DNA of 64,000 bases. Origin: Tubulanus polymorphus (lineage: Eukaryota; Nemertea; Palaeonemertea; Tubulaniformes; Tubulanidae). The notes under the pieces were generated by a model. That model saw nothing but the letters and a program-made list of their open reading frames with translations, was not told the origin of the DNA and did not search any database. Shown here piece by piece: positions 10,153-22,604 of the stretch. A program made the translations under genes and the position numbers. Each line of letters opens with the position of its first letter. Positions within the stretch are counted from its first letter, which is position 1. Where the stretch lies: positions 434,001 through 498,000 of the forward strand of contig NC_134026.1 of NCBI RefSeq assembly GCF_964204645.1, in the 5' to 3' direction.

Positions 10153-12651
10153 CAACAGAAAAAAAACATTTTTGAATTCTTTTGAAATGTATTTCATGAA
10201 AACTCGGACACAATAGTTACTGCACTGTAGACTTCATTCAAGTTCAGATAATCATTTAACGTGGATTTTTGTTGAAATATATTTCTCGGAGCTATCATTC
10301 ATGTTGTATGAAATCTGATTAATTAGCTGATCTAAACTTGAGCGGTCTACCCGATCAATGTATGATGGTTATATTTATGTTATTCATTCCAAACAGATCC
10401 ATTAAACAATAAATGGTGCTCTTCTTATATTTAATGGTTTCAATTAAAAAAAGAAAAACGTGTAATTAAAATCTATTGTACATAAATAGATAACTAGATC
10501 TATAAACACATGTACTTATTATTTTGTATTATTTGGCGCTTGTATTTTCAGTAAAATCTACAATATTTATTATTTTGTAAATGTGTTAAAATGTGACTAC
10601 ATGTAACTAGTTGTTCTTTGCTTCTTTGTGCTAAACATCTTTTCAAATCACTTGTGTAACTTAGACAGGAACCTATCTGATGAACTTTTGTATTTTTGCT
10701 ACTTAATTCTGAATTATTGTGATAAATAAATTATTTCCATTATTTATTTGGTTTTGTTAATACATGGCAGTTGGATAAGCTTGATGGATCTTTCCCAATC
10801 TGAAAAGAAATCAGTACATCCTCTATTCAGCATCAGTACCGCTCTGAATCAGTTATCAGTAATTACTTAAGATATCAACATTTTACCGTATGGTGCTGTC
10901 TCTATGCTCATCGTTAGCGGGATTTTCATACACTAACGTTAGTCAACTCTGGCAAGCTAGGGTTACGGAGTATAACTGGACAGCACGTCGATTGCCAGAG
11001 TTGACTTTAGTTAGTGTATGAAAATCCCGCTAACGATGAGCATAAGGGCAGCACTGTACGGTCAGGAAACTCCTGTACATCCTTTATTCAGCATCAGGAC
11101 AACTCTGAATCAGTATCAGTAATTACTGGGTTTGAACCGGGGACACCCTGTACATCCTCTATTCAGCATCAGGACCACTCTGAATCAGCATCAGTAATTA
11201 CTGGGTTCGAACCTGGACACCCCAGTACATCCTCCATTCAGCATCAGGGCCACTCTGAATCAGTATCAGTAATTACTGGGTTCGAACTCGGGACATCCTC
11301 GTACATCCTCTATTCAACATCCGTACCGCTCTGAATCAGTTATCAGTAATTACTTTTGTTAAGACATCAACATTTTACCGTACGGTGCTGCCTCTATGCT
11401 CATCGTTTGCGGGATTTTTATACACTAACGTTAGTCAACTCTGGCAAGCTAAGGTCACGGAGTATAACTGGACAGCACGTCGATTGCCAGAGTTGACTTT
11501 AGTTAGTGTATGAAAATCCCGCTAACGATGAGCATAGGGGCAGCACTGTACGGTCAGGAAACTCCTGTACATCCTTTATTCAGCATCAGGACAACTCTGA
11601 ATCAGTATCAGTAATTACTGGGTTTGAACCGGGGACACCCTGTACATCCTCTATTCAGCATCAGGACCACTCTGAATCAGCATCAGTAATTACTGGGTTC
11701 GAACCTGGACACCCCAGTACATCCTCCATTCAGCATCAGGGCCACTCTGAATCAGTATCAGTAATTACTGGGTTCGAACCCGGGACATCCTCGTACATCC
11801 TCTATTCAACATCAGTACCGCTCTGAATCAGTTATCAGTAATTACTTTTGTTAAGATATCGACATTTTACCGTACGGTGCTGCCTCTATGCTCATCGTTA
11901 GCGGGATTTTTATACACTAACGTTAGTCAACTCTGGCAAGCTAAGGTCACGGAGTATAACTGGACAGCACGTCGATTGCCAGAGTTGACTTTAGTTAGTG
12001 TATGAAAATCCCGCTAACGATGAGCATAGGGGCATCACTGTACGGTCAGGAAACTCCTGTACATCCTTTATTCAGCATCAGGACGACTCTGAATCAGTAT
12101 CAGTAATTACTGGGTTTGAACCGGGGACACCCTGTACATCCTCTATTCAGCATCAGGACCACTCTGAATCAGCATCAGTAATTACTGGGTTCGAACATGG
12201 ACACCCCAGTACATCCTCCATTCAGCATCAGGGCCACTCTGAATCAGTATCAGTAATTACTGGGTTCGAACCCGGGACATCCTCGTACATCCTCTATTCA
12301 ACATCAGTACCGCTCTGAATCAGTTATCAGTAATTACTTTTGTTAAGATATCAACATTTTACCGTACGGTGCTGCCTCTATGCTCATCGTTAGCGGGATT
12401 TTTATACACTAACGTTAGTCAACTCTGGCGAGCTAAGGTCACGGAGTATAACTGGACAGCACGTCGATTGCCAGATTTGACTTTAGTTAGTGTATGAAAA
12501 TCCCGCTAACGATGAGCATAGCGGCAGCACTGTACGGTCGGGACACCCCTGTACATCCTTTATTCAGCATCAGGACAACTCTGAATCGGTATCAGTAATT
12601 ACTGGATTCGAACCCGGGATACTCCTGTACATCCTCTATTCAGCATCAGGT

Positions 12652-13480
12652 TGTTTCAGTTGTTGAATTACAGACCGCCGATAGAAGTAAATTCTTTGAT
12701 GCGCTCATCGCTCTAATGCAGTAACAACAGAACAAAAACATATTTGAATTCTTTCGAAATGTATTTCATGAAAACTCGGACACAATAGTAACTGCACTGT
12801 AGACTTCATTCAAGTTCAGATAATCATTTAACGTGGATTTTTGTTGAAATGTATTTCTCGGAGCTATCATTCATGTTGTATGAAATCTGATTAATTAGCT
12901 GATCTAAACTTGAGCGGTCTACCCGATCAATGTATGATGGTTATATTTATGCTATTCATTCCAAACAGATCCATTAAACAATAAATGGTGCTTTTCTTAT
13001 ATTTAATGGTTTCGATTAAAAAAAGAAAAACGTGTAATTAAAATCTATTGTACATAAATAGATAACTAGATCTATAAACACATGTACTTATTATTTTGTA
13101 TTATTTGGCGCTTGTATTTTCAGTAAAATCTACAATATTTATTATTTTGTAAATGTGTTAAAATGTGACTACATGTAACTAGTTGTTCTTTGCTTCTTTG
13201 TGCTAAACATCTTTTCAAATCACTTGTGTAACTTAGACAGGAACCTATCTGATGAACTTTTGTATTTTTGCTACTTAATTCTGAATTATTGTGATAAATA
13301 AATTATTTCCATTATTTATTTGGTTTTGTTAATACATGGCAGTTGGATAAGCTTGATGGATCTTTCCCAATCTGAAAAGAAATCAGTACATCCTCTATTC
13401 AGCATCAGTACCGCTCTGAATCAGTTATCAGTAATTACTTTAAAGATATCAACATTTTACCGTATGGTGCTGTCTCTATG
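12652..13480 (+). repeat. second copy of the CDC45 3' end and flank
   Basis: This segment repeats 10080-10908 almost base for base at an offset of 2572 bp, including the end of intron 17, the last exon, the 3' UTR, the AATAAA signals and the start of the composite repeat. Differences are scattered single bases, so the duplication is recent. Confidence 0.95.
12660..12724 (+). pseudogene. duplicated terminal exon of CDC45
   Basis: Same 65 bases as the genuine last exon (10088-10152), with an intact TTTCAG acceptor in front and the TAA stop. The branch-point region upstream is replaced by repeat DNA. It could serve as an alternative last exon encoding the same residues with a different 3' UTR, or be inert. 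Confidence 0.85.
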
Positions 13481-15424
13481 CTCATCGTTAGCGGGATTTT
13501 CATACACTAACGTTAGTCAACTCTGGCAAGCTAGGGTTACGGAGTATAACTGGACAGCACGTCGATTGCCAGAGTTGACTTTAGTTAGTGTATGAAAATC
13601 CCGCTAACGATGAGCATAGGGGCAGCACTGTACGGTCAGGAAACTCCTGTACATCCTTTATTCAGCATCAGGACAACTCTGAATCAGTATCAGTAATTAC
13701 TGGGTTTGAACCGGGGACACCCTGTACATCCTCTATTCAGCATCAGGACCACTCTGAATCAGCATCAGTAATTACTGGGTTCGAACATGGACACCCCAGT
13801 ACATCCTCCATTCAGCATCAGGGCCACTCTGAATCAGTATCAGTAATTACTGGGTTCGAACCCGGGACATCCTCGTACATCCTCTATTCAACATCAGTAC
13901 CGCTCTGAATCAGTTATCAGTAATTACTTTTGTTAAGATATCAACATTTTACCGTACGGTGCTGCCTCTATGCTCATCGTTAGCGGGATTTTTATACACT
14001 AACGTTAGTCAACTCTGGCAAGCTAAGGTCATGGAGTATAACTGGACAGCACGTCGATTGCCAGAGTTGACTTTAGTTAGTGTATGAAAATCCCGCTAAC
14101 GATGAGCATAGCGGCAGCACTGTACGGTCGGGACACCCCTGTACATCCTTTATTCAGCATCAGGACAACTCTGAATCGGTATCAGTAATTACTGGATTCG
14201 AACCCGGGATACTCCTGTACATCCTCTATTCAGCATCAGGACCACTCTGAATCAGTATCAGTAATTGCTGGGTTTGAGCCCGAGATACCCCTGTACATCC
14301 TCTATTCAGCATCAGGACCTTGACTCTGAATCAGTATCAGTAATTACTGGGTTCGAACCCGGGACATCCCTGTACATCCTCTATTCAGCATCAGTAGCGC
14401 TCTGAATCAGTTATCAGTGATTACTTTAAAGATATCAACATTTTACCGTATGGTGCTGTCTCTATGCTCATCGTTAGCGGGATTTTCATACACTAACGTT
14501 AGTCAACTCTGGCAAGCTAGGGTTACGGAGTATAACTGGACAGCACGTCGATTGCCAGAGTTGACTTTAGTTAGTGTATGAAAATCCCGCTAACGATGAG
14601 CATAGGGGCAGCACTGTACGGTCAGGAAACTCCTGTACATCCTTTATTCAGCATCAGGACGACTCTGAATCAGTATCAGTAATTACTGGGTTTGAACCGG
14701 GGACACCCTGTACATCCTCTATTCAGCATCAGGACCACTCTGAATCAGCATCAGTAATTACTGGGTTCGAACCTGGACACCCCAGTACATCCTCCATTCA
14801 GCATCAGGGCCACTCTGAATCAGTATCAGTAATTACTGGGTTCGAACCCGGGACATCCTCGTACATCCTCTATTCAACATCAGTACCGCTCTGAATCAGT
14901 TATCAGTAATTACTTTTGTTAAGATATCAACATTTTACCGTACGGTGCTGCCTCTATGCTCATCGTTAGCGGGATTTTTATACACTAACGTTAGTCAACT
15001 CTGGCAAGCTACTGTCACGGAGTATAACTGGACAGCACGTCGATTGCCAGAGTTGACTTTAGTTAGTGTATGAAAATCCCGCTAACGATGAGCATAGGGG
15101 CAGCACTGTACGGTCAGGAAACTCCTGTACATCCTTTATTCAGCATCAGGACGACTCTGAATCAGTATCAGTAATTACTGGGTTTGAACCGGGGACACCC
15201 TGTACATCCTCTATTCAGCATCAGGACCACTCTGAATCAGCATCAGTAATTACTGGGTTCGAACCTGGACACCCCAGTACATCCTCCATTCAGCATCAGG
15301 GCCACTCTGAATCAGTATCAGTAATTACTGGGTTCGAACCCGGGACATCCCTGTACATCCTCTATTCAGCATCAGTAGCGCTCTGAATCAGTTATCAGTG
15401 ATTACTTTTGTTAAGATATCAACA

Positions 15425-16203
15425 TACGAATACGAATACGAATACGAATACGAATATTTATTTACACTCCAACCATTCCCATGGTATATGGAGGAAAAAC
15501 AGTATTTACAATTATTTACAAAAACAGTAGATAAAAGCACTTTGAAACATAACAAACGTTATTTACAACATACTATTTACACACACTAACGGAGGGATCT
15601 ATATACTAATTTGATAAATTTAGCAAGTTTAAAAGTTGGATTTTTGAAAACATCAAGATTCCGAAAGGTATTTGAATTTAGGTAGCTTTCACGGAATACG
15701 GTAAGTAAGTTACAGTCAAAAATGAAATGTAGTTCGTCGCCTAAAACGTTACAGGTGGGACATAATCTATCGGTTCTCGGTAGATGGAGATTTGATAATT
15801 TATTTACAGGTAAGAGATAAGACCCGATCCTGAACTGGAATAAACTAGTTACTAAGTCGTCATCAAGCCGATTTATACAGTTTTCAAATCTAAAATCCTT
15901 CTTATATTGTCTAAAATTAATGTATAACGGGTTATTAATTAGCCTAAATTCTGTCTCTTGCACATGCTGATCACGGAGTATACGGTGTAATTGTTTTGGA
16001 GAAGTCCTAGAGTTTACCATAGATTGTTGTGTCCAGATATACGAAAGGCCATAGTCATCAAAAGTCTTCTTAATAAATAACAGCCAGGGGCTCTTAAACC
16101 TATCATTCAGATATAAATTATAAGATATCTTATAGAGAATTGAACTAAGTTTACTTTGTTTGCACTCAATCGTTTTGACCCAAAAATTAATCATTCCACG
16201 CAT
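15425..16203 (-). mobile_element. 5'-truncated LINE with reverse-transcriptase C-terminal ORF
   Basis: A minus-strand ORF ends at 15586 and encodes about 205 residues of the C-terminal part of a non-LTR retrotransposon polyprotein. It contains LPRTDRLCPTCNVLGDE followed by HFIFDC, a CX2CX7HX4C zinc-knuckle typical of these elements. The 3' end (plus-strand left side) is a (TACGAA)n tail at 15425-15456, as in LINEs ending in short repeats. The insertion interrupts the composite repeat between GATATCAACAT and CATTTTACCG, leaving at most a 3-bp overlap. RT catalytic motifs are missing, so it cannot move by itself. Confidence 0.8.
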
Positions 16204-16540
16204 TTTACCGTATGGTGCTGCCTCTATGCTCATCGTTAGCGGGATTTTTATACACTAACGTTAGTCAACTCTGGCAAGCCAAGGTCACGGAGTATAAATG
16301 GACAGCACGTCGATTGCCAGAGTTGACTTTAGTTAGTGTATGAAAATCCCACTAACTATGAGAATAGCGGCAGCACTGTACGGTCGGTACACCCCTGTAC
16401 ATCCTTTATTCAGCATCAGGACAACTTTGAATCAGTATCAGTAATTACTGGTTTTGAACCCGGGACACCCCTGTACATCCACTATTCAGCATCAGTACCA
16501 CTCTGAACCAGTATCAGTTGTGTTCGAACCTGGGACACGG
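16204..16540. repeat. composite repeat unit resumed after the LINE
   Basis: A further palindrome begins near 16207 and is followed by two or three degenerate 74-bp monomers to about 16540. This is the right-hand remainder of the unit split by the LINE. Confidence 0.85.
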
Positions 16541-16548
16541 CTCGGGCA

Positions 16549-16801
16549 ATGGATAATGACAAAAAAAACTTTGTTTTTGAAACTTTTTCAAAATGGAAAC
16601 GTCATGATTTTGACAGGATTACAGTAAAGGTTGGAAGAATTGGGCAATGAATATATAATCATCAAAAGAGCAAAGTATAAGCCTACAGCACAGAGCGCAA
16701 AGAGATCTAAACTCGACGATTATAAATGTGACCCTGATAAGAGCAAGGGACTTGATCCACTGAACGCGGTCGTTCCGATAATAATCGAGACCAAAGTGTG
16801 A
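16549..16801 (+). pseudogene. frameshifted ORF, unrecognised
   Basis: An ATG at 16549 opens a frame with a polar, aromatic-rich peptide (MDNDKKNFVFETFSKWKR) that stops soon after 16626. The neighbouring frame from about 16628 stays open to TGA at 16799-16801 and reads RLEELGNEYIIIKRAKYKP and then a Lys-rich tail. Together they look like about 80 codons of one protein broken by a one-base shift. Alternatively, AAAG at about 16628 could be a splice acceptor of a terminal exon. The family is not recognised. It lies between the repeats and GPR143. Confidence 0.3.
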
Positions 16802-17067
16802 GACCTACAATGTATAAAATACATATATGTGACAAATGACAACAGTAAACCGGATACAATGAATTCAATGACTAATACGCAATAAACAACAAGTTGGACA
16901 TGTGTTTGAGAGTAGGACTACGCACGATCAAAAGTACATGATCATATCAATAATTCATAAAGATTATTGACTTTTTCGTTTTCGAGTACTGTCCCGTATA
17001 AAGGTCTAAGCTAAATTGTGTATCTAACGAGGTACTTACGTACTATAAAGCTGTTTGAAGGAGAAAT

Positions 17068-19874
17068 ATGGCTTCCCCAGGACTGGAGTCATTTTGTTGC
17101 TTGCTCAATTTCACTGAACTTTACCGAAAAGGATATATTTATGATCCAACTGATCACGATAACGATAATGATACGAGTAGCGTTCTCGATGATCCAGCTT
17201 ACAACGGATTCTGTATAGGCTCATCTGCTATCAGTATTATCGGAACTCTATTGCTGTTTCCGTGGAGGGAACATAATAAAAACCCTACAAAATTACAATT
17301 CAGTCATGAAATCAGCGGAAAATTGGATACTCTTTCAAATGGATACCTGAATGGAATTATATTTTGGTTGGTTATAACAGATTTATCGGCTTGTACAGGT
17401 GACGTTGCACTAAATGGTCGTTGCTTTTTGAACTGAATCTACTTAAAGTCTGAAATTCAAACAGAAATTGAAGAAGTTTTAGAATGCATGCAGCCCTAAT
17501 ATGGGAGCTAATCTAATCAATCATCTCTTTGGTGGCATTTTAATTATTTGATCGCATGATCGCGCGACTCTCACGAATCATTTTAGAGTCCATCCAGGAG
17601 TTATATCCATTGAGGTCCTGATACTGAATGAGATAAATGCGATTAAAATGATGGATTTGTTTTGTAGCTCTGTTGATCCGTGCATGTGTTTGGTTAACGG
17701 ATTATGACCCTCTTAGTAACGCGCTATTAAGTCAACATCGAGTTGATTTTGCTCACATGTTTTGTGTTTTCTCAACAGTAAGTTTTTTTGAACTTATGTA
17801 ATCATTTCAATCCTAGCAAAGGGACTCGATCACACATCAGCTGGAAATGCAAAATCACCAAAGCTCCACGTCAACTTTTGATTTTGGATCCCGGGGCTCC
17901 TTTCACCAAGATGTACCACTAGGATCGTAGAGCAACGGAGATCACTGTGGAGACGACCAGGACTGGGTGAAGGGGTTACTGGAGTCCATACATGGAGCAG
18001 TCGTACAATACTTTCGTTTACATTTTTCAGGCGATTATTCAGTTTTCTTATATTTGCACCTATCTGTGGACTATGTGTTATGCAGTAGAAGTTACACTGG
18101 TTTTGCGTGGTTATAAAATGTACGTACTTGATATACCGGTGTTTCATAAATTAAAGTCCGATTCTAAATTCATGATTGGTAAATCCATGATTTTGCCATC
18201 CTATTTTTCAGTAAAAAGTCTGTGTATCATCTGGCAGTTTGGATAATGTCTGGTTTATTGTGTGTAGGTGGTTTGGTACCATTATATACACCATCTTTAT
18301 TAGAGTAAGTGCTCGTAATGGGGGGGGGGGGGGTGGGCAAGATATGAAATCCTCATTAGATCTCCAGGTGGAATAATGTTTAGACTCTGATGGAATGATT
18401 CGTGTTTGAAAACTAGAAAAGCAAATGTTTATATGGGAATATTGTAGGTTAACTGCATTATTTTTTTCAGGTGTCACGATGATAAAAAGAATATAATTCC
18501 ACATTTTCTCTCCTCATATTTACCAATGACCGCTGTTATGATCGTCAATCCAGTTCTGTACATCTACAATCTATGGTCAGGTAATAAACCCATTATGAAG
18601 CAGAATAGAATTAATGAATAAATCAAGAAATTATAATATTTCCGAGTTGAATAATTTCCCCTCCCCATTGAAGTAATTGAACTGAATTTAAACCTTGTGT
18701 GGGGCTTGTTCATGTCATGATCAATTAATCAACATCTCATCAGTAATGAAGGAGGCTCTCACACCTGTGGTCGCATCCTCGTCGATACAGTTTTGAGAAA
18801 GACAGAGACCTTTCTCGGGTTCTCGTTGGTTAGTAAATTAGTTAAAGTTCCCTTTTTTGCAATGATAAAACCAGTCTCCGGTCGTTTCTGAATCTCTGAC
18901 AGCAAATCAATAAGAGACGAATACATAAATCTGTTGTTTTACAATACAAACAAAAACTGTATTTATTTCATCAAATCACGACAAACAGTTGCTTATGCCT
19001 CATCCTTCCTCCTCCCTCCCTCCTCATCCTCCCTCCCTCCTCCCCTCCCTCCCTCCTCATCCTCCCTCCCTCCTCCCTCCCTCCTCATCGCGATAAAAAC
19101 ATCTAATTCATTCAATAAACATGTTTTATTTTCAGTGAAAGAAATAATGAGTAAACGCTTTGGGCGATACACGAACCAAGAGAGAAAAATGGTCAACAAA
19201 TTGCGAGGGAAATTTTTCTTCATTACTCTTGTTTTCTACATTTGGTAATTAAAGATTTAATTTCAGAAACACTGACATCGATTGATTGCTTGCTGCTGAT
19301 TATTAAGTGAGAAATATCATCGTTATATTTTCAGCTGGTTGCCAAACATAGTGAACGGTATTCTACTCATATTTCGAAAAGATATCGATCGTAGAGTTTT
19401 CAGAAATTTGTGGGTCGCTATGGTAGGTTTTCAATTTAACAGCTTTTAATTCAAAATATGTTCTACAAATATTCATTTAGTCTTTGTAACTCAATAACAT
19501 AGTAACTCAGTAACATAGACTCAGTAGCATTTCAGTGAAATCCAATTCATGTCACATCTGAATTCACACCTCATTTCTCTAATTAACTGTTATTTCTATT
19601 TCTCTTTAACATTTCTACAAATCTATCTTGTAAGCAAACAAATTAAATCATTCAATCTTCAATTCTACTTTCATCTCCGCAGGCCGCCCTAAATCCACTG
19701 CAGGCCTTGTTAAACACAATATTCTACGGACAATACAAAAGAGTAATAGAATTATATGACGAATTGAAGATGAAATTAACATGTGAACCACTGCAGAATG
19801 ATGTCGATGATTATAGCTATCAGTATATATCTAGAAGTGCTAATGAATCTTCTAGATTGTTACAATACAGATGA
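17068..19874 (+). CDS. GPR143: GPR143 (OA1)-like seven-transmembrane receptor
   Basis: Eight exons: 17068-17398, 17668-17777, 18031-18119, 18212-18304, 18471-18580, 19136-19244, 19335-19422, 19683-19874. They sum to 1122 nt, 373 aa (human 404), all GT-AG and phase-consistent. The N-terminus MASPGLESFCC matches the MASP...FCC start of vertebrate GPR143. Further matches: YLWTMCYAVEVTLVLRG (TM3 and following loop), HLAVWIMSGLLCVGG (TM4), IPHFLSSYLPMTAVMIVNPV (TM5), RFGRYTNQERKMVNKLRGKFF before TM6, ICWLPNIVNGILL (TM6), NPLQALLNTIFYGQYK (TM7). In vertebrates this receptor sits in melanosome and endolysosome membranes, binds L-DOPA and couples to Gi. In an invertebrate a role in pigment or lysosome-related organelles is an inference. 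The cytoplasmic tail is shorter than in human. The gene is convergent with CCDC92. Confidence 0.92.
19001..19092 (+). repeat. CCTCCCTCCTCAT microsatellite in GPR143 intron 5
   Basis: Pyrimidine-only repeat of CCTCCCTCCTCAT and shorter variants, about 40 bp upstream of the exon 6 acceptor. It could affect splicing as an extended polypyrimidine tract. Confidence 0.9.
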
Positions 19875-20784
19875 AGCCATGAGGAGAGACATTAAAGAAA
19901 TGAATGTATCTTGATACATTACGCGGTTCTAGTTAAATGCTACGCAATGTTAGAAATCTACAGCCTGGAATCACACCTTCAGACATTCATTACTATGTGT
20001 GAATGATTACTTTTTGAGTGCACCGGGCTGCAGTTGCTCAATTTGTTTACAGTTAACCAGTGGATAGTTGACATGGTGACAATTAAAAGTTCATTGATAC
20101 AATGGTAATTATCTGCTGGTTATCTTTCACCAACTTTTGAGTAATGACAGCCCCTGATGTGTAAACATCACTGGACTGGGTTTCATTGATGTGGAAGAAA
20201 ATAATCCCCGAGTTTGAAATTTGTCAGTTATATCCACAGTTTCTCATTGTTATTATGGTGGTTGTAAATCAGATTGAGGATTTACCTCTAAAGATAACTT
20301 TGATACTCAGTTTATGAAACTGGGCCCTGGTGTTTTTAGTATATTTTCAATTAGATGTCTCAGGTGAAGTCCTGAAATGAAGTTATAAAGGATGGAATAT
20401 CTGACAGGTGCTCGCGGTCCACGCTGCAGATTAATAACTGCATCGTAATCTTACAGTTAAAGTATAACAAAGGGAGCAAGAATTATAGCTTTATATAAAC
20501 AATTACATTCGCAATTCGAAAATCAAAACACTAAAAAATACGAAAAACACAATAAATAACTAACAATAAATATAAAATGTGCTGTAAAATATTAAAACTG
20601 AATTGATCAGGCAGCAATGAAAGTAAGCAGCCTTTTCAAAAATCTTAATATATCTATATATGTATATCACATGTTGCCATTTAATGGAATCATAAAAGCT
20701 ATAAATACATCATATATTTATAAATATTGATCAGAGATTCTCTATATTTAATTCTATTGAGGACGGATCAGTTGTTTTTGCGAT
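19875..20784. other. convergent intergenic region, GPR143 and CCDC92 3' flanks
   Basis: No ORF or RNA gene is supported. It should hold the 3' UTRs of both convergent genes. The part from 20500 to 20740 is very AT-rich. Confidence 0.6.
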
Positions 20785-22303
20785 TTATTTCGATTCAGCA
20801 CTTTTATATTTTTGACTCTTTCTCCAAACGTCGGCGTGATCGACGGCCAATATTTCCTGTTTTGGAGAACTTCCTCTCAGCGTTAAATCACGCACGGCCC
20901 ACGTCAACGACGACTCATCAGCGTCGATGGAATCCAGAGAGCCACCTATTGGTGGTAACGGCTGTTTGATGGGATGAACTTTGACTTTCACTTCGGGTGT
21001 AACATCTCGTTTTTGGAATAGAAACGGCGCGGATAGCGCTGAGTCTTTAGAACTCGTGAATTCTCTGGAACTTGCGAGTTCTGAAGAACTCGAGAGTTCC
21101 GAATCGACGGATGCAGAATTTGGTCGACGTTTTTCCGGTGGAATAGTGATAACGTTGCGTTTAAGATTGAGTCTCCTACGCGATGCTGATCCGGAGGGGA
21201 GTGAATCTTTAGGCGGAGCTGGTTTAAGAACGACAGGCTGGTCTGATGATGGCGATGATCTATGATCTTTTTTCGCGTGAAGCTGATGAGTTAGAACCGC
21301 TATATTATTACTCTTACACTCCAGTTCCGATTGTAAACCGCGAACTTTATTTTTCAGTAATTGTTTTTCGTCTGAATGTTTTTTCTCTTGCGCCCGTAAT
21401 TGTTGTTCTAGCATCGAAAGCTTTTTCGACTTTTTCGAAAGTTCGTCTTTAATTTCGCCCATTTCTGACGTTTGCGACTTCAGTTGATTCTCTAAAGTCT
21501 CGGCCTTTTTTCTGAACACTTCTTCGTCGGGTGATATAACATCCTGCATCGCCATCTGGAATGCAAGATCTGCAAAAAGATAGATTATCATGACACGTAA
21601 GTATCTGAGCATCCAATTTGCAAACATTTACCAGGTTACGGCCCCGGAGACCTCTATTCAGTTTCACCCAAATTAAAAAGATAAGGACTCCGCTGCAGGT
21701 CTGAAGTCACGTTTTCTGACCATACCCCGAGTAGAACCGCCACAAGCCTCTATTGATTAATTGGTGTTATGTAAGTAAACAGTATTAGTAATTACTATCA
21801 GATAATTGATAAATCAATACTAGAATCGTTACATCCACGTGTGAACGCACACTTCATGAGTTTTATTTACCACAATCTCTGCGATTTGGGTTACATTACT
21901 GTTAATAGGAGTGGACCACAACCTCCCACTGATTTAATACTCAATTAGCACCACGAGTTTCAGTTCAAAGGTGTGAAATTCCTAGCATAAGCTACCTGTG
22001 CATTTGTTGGATAAAACAAATTCCCCAAAATGATTAATTCAGGCAATTTCATCTACTATAGGTAATATATTCATCTAGATGTCTCTACCACTTATCTATC
22101 TTGATCATAAAATTTCGAACTCCTAAAAGAGAGCTTATCATAAATCATTTAGAAAACATCAACACACTCCTCTTACCAGCATTTTTCTTCTGTAGTTTTT
22201 GTATTTCTTCGTGTAAAGCTTTCAGCGTGTCTGCGTGCTGTTGACGCAAGTAGAAAACTTGGCCTTCTAGATTCTGTTCTCTCATACCCGCCGGGGCAGC
22301 CAT
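20785..22303 (-). CDS. CCDC92: CCDC92, coiled-coil domain protein
   Basis: Two coding exons on the minus strand: 22303-22177 (ATG at 22303-22301) and 21569-20785. They sum to 912 nt, 303 aa (human about 331). The N-terminal CCDC92 domain begins NLEGQVFYLRQQHADTLKAL and continues as a heptad coiled coil to about residue 155, ending SNNIAVLTHQLHAKK. A conserved linker VLKPAPPKDSLP follows, then a Ser-rich disordered region (SSSSELASSREFTSSKDS), a proline-rich PIKQPLPPIGG, and the C-terminal LAVDHADVWRKS resembling the human tail. CCDC92 proteins localise to centrosomes and cilia. No enzymatic function is known. A leader-exon acceptor lies near 22371 (minus strand), so at least one 5' UTR exon is upstream. 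Confidence 0.9.
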
Positions 22304-22604
22304 TCTCTTATACTCAATTCTAGTTGCTGTTAAAAGGATGCTACGAGTGTGTACTCTTGGAATCCATGCGCTGAAAATTAAAAAAAGAAGGCCAAATTCA
22401 TTAAATTCAATCATTCCAAGTCATGATAATTTAATCATTTGACTCCAGAGTCCAGTTCCCTCCTCATATTCGACAAACACATGGTGAGTTCAAGGACACT
22501 TATTTACCTCAGCTGTTAAGATCCATTGTCCTGGAGTCTTTGTTTTACACGCACTCTCCTCACAGAAAGTGACAGCTCTGGTATTTGACAGCAGTAGGTT
22601 ATCA
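22304..22604 (-). other. CCDC92 5' leader region
   Basis: Holds the acceptor TTTTAATTTTCAG (minus strand) near 22371 before the coding exon, so the leader is spliced. No separate gene is seen. The true promoter is probably at or within the adjacent repeat element. Confidence 0.45.

Larger units (their letters stand above)
10885..15420. repeat. composite tandem repeat, 492-bp units
   Basis: Each unit has a palindrome of about 180 bp (arms of about 70 bp, from ACCGTACGGTGCTGCC to its complement, with a 40-bp spacer) followed by four monomers of about 74 bp carrying TACATCCTCTATTCAGCATC and the self-complementary GGGTTCGAACCC. Palindromes start near 10885, 11377, 11869, 12361, 13459, 13951, 14445 and 14937. 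Steps of 492 bp are exact in the first block. Repeated 106-residue ORFs across the monomers follow from copy identity, not from an evident gene. Confidence 0.95.

Noticed and set aside
11014-15386. Six near-identical 106-codon plus-strand ORFs
   Set aside because: They lie wholly within the 492-bp composite repeat, start in the palindrome arm and end in a monomer. Copies differ like neutral repeats and no splice or promoter signal accompanies them.
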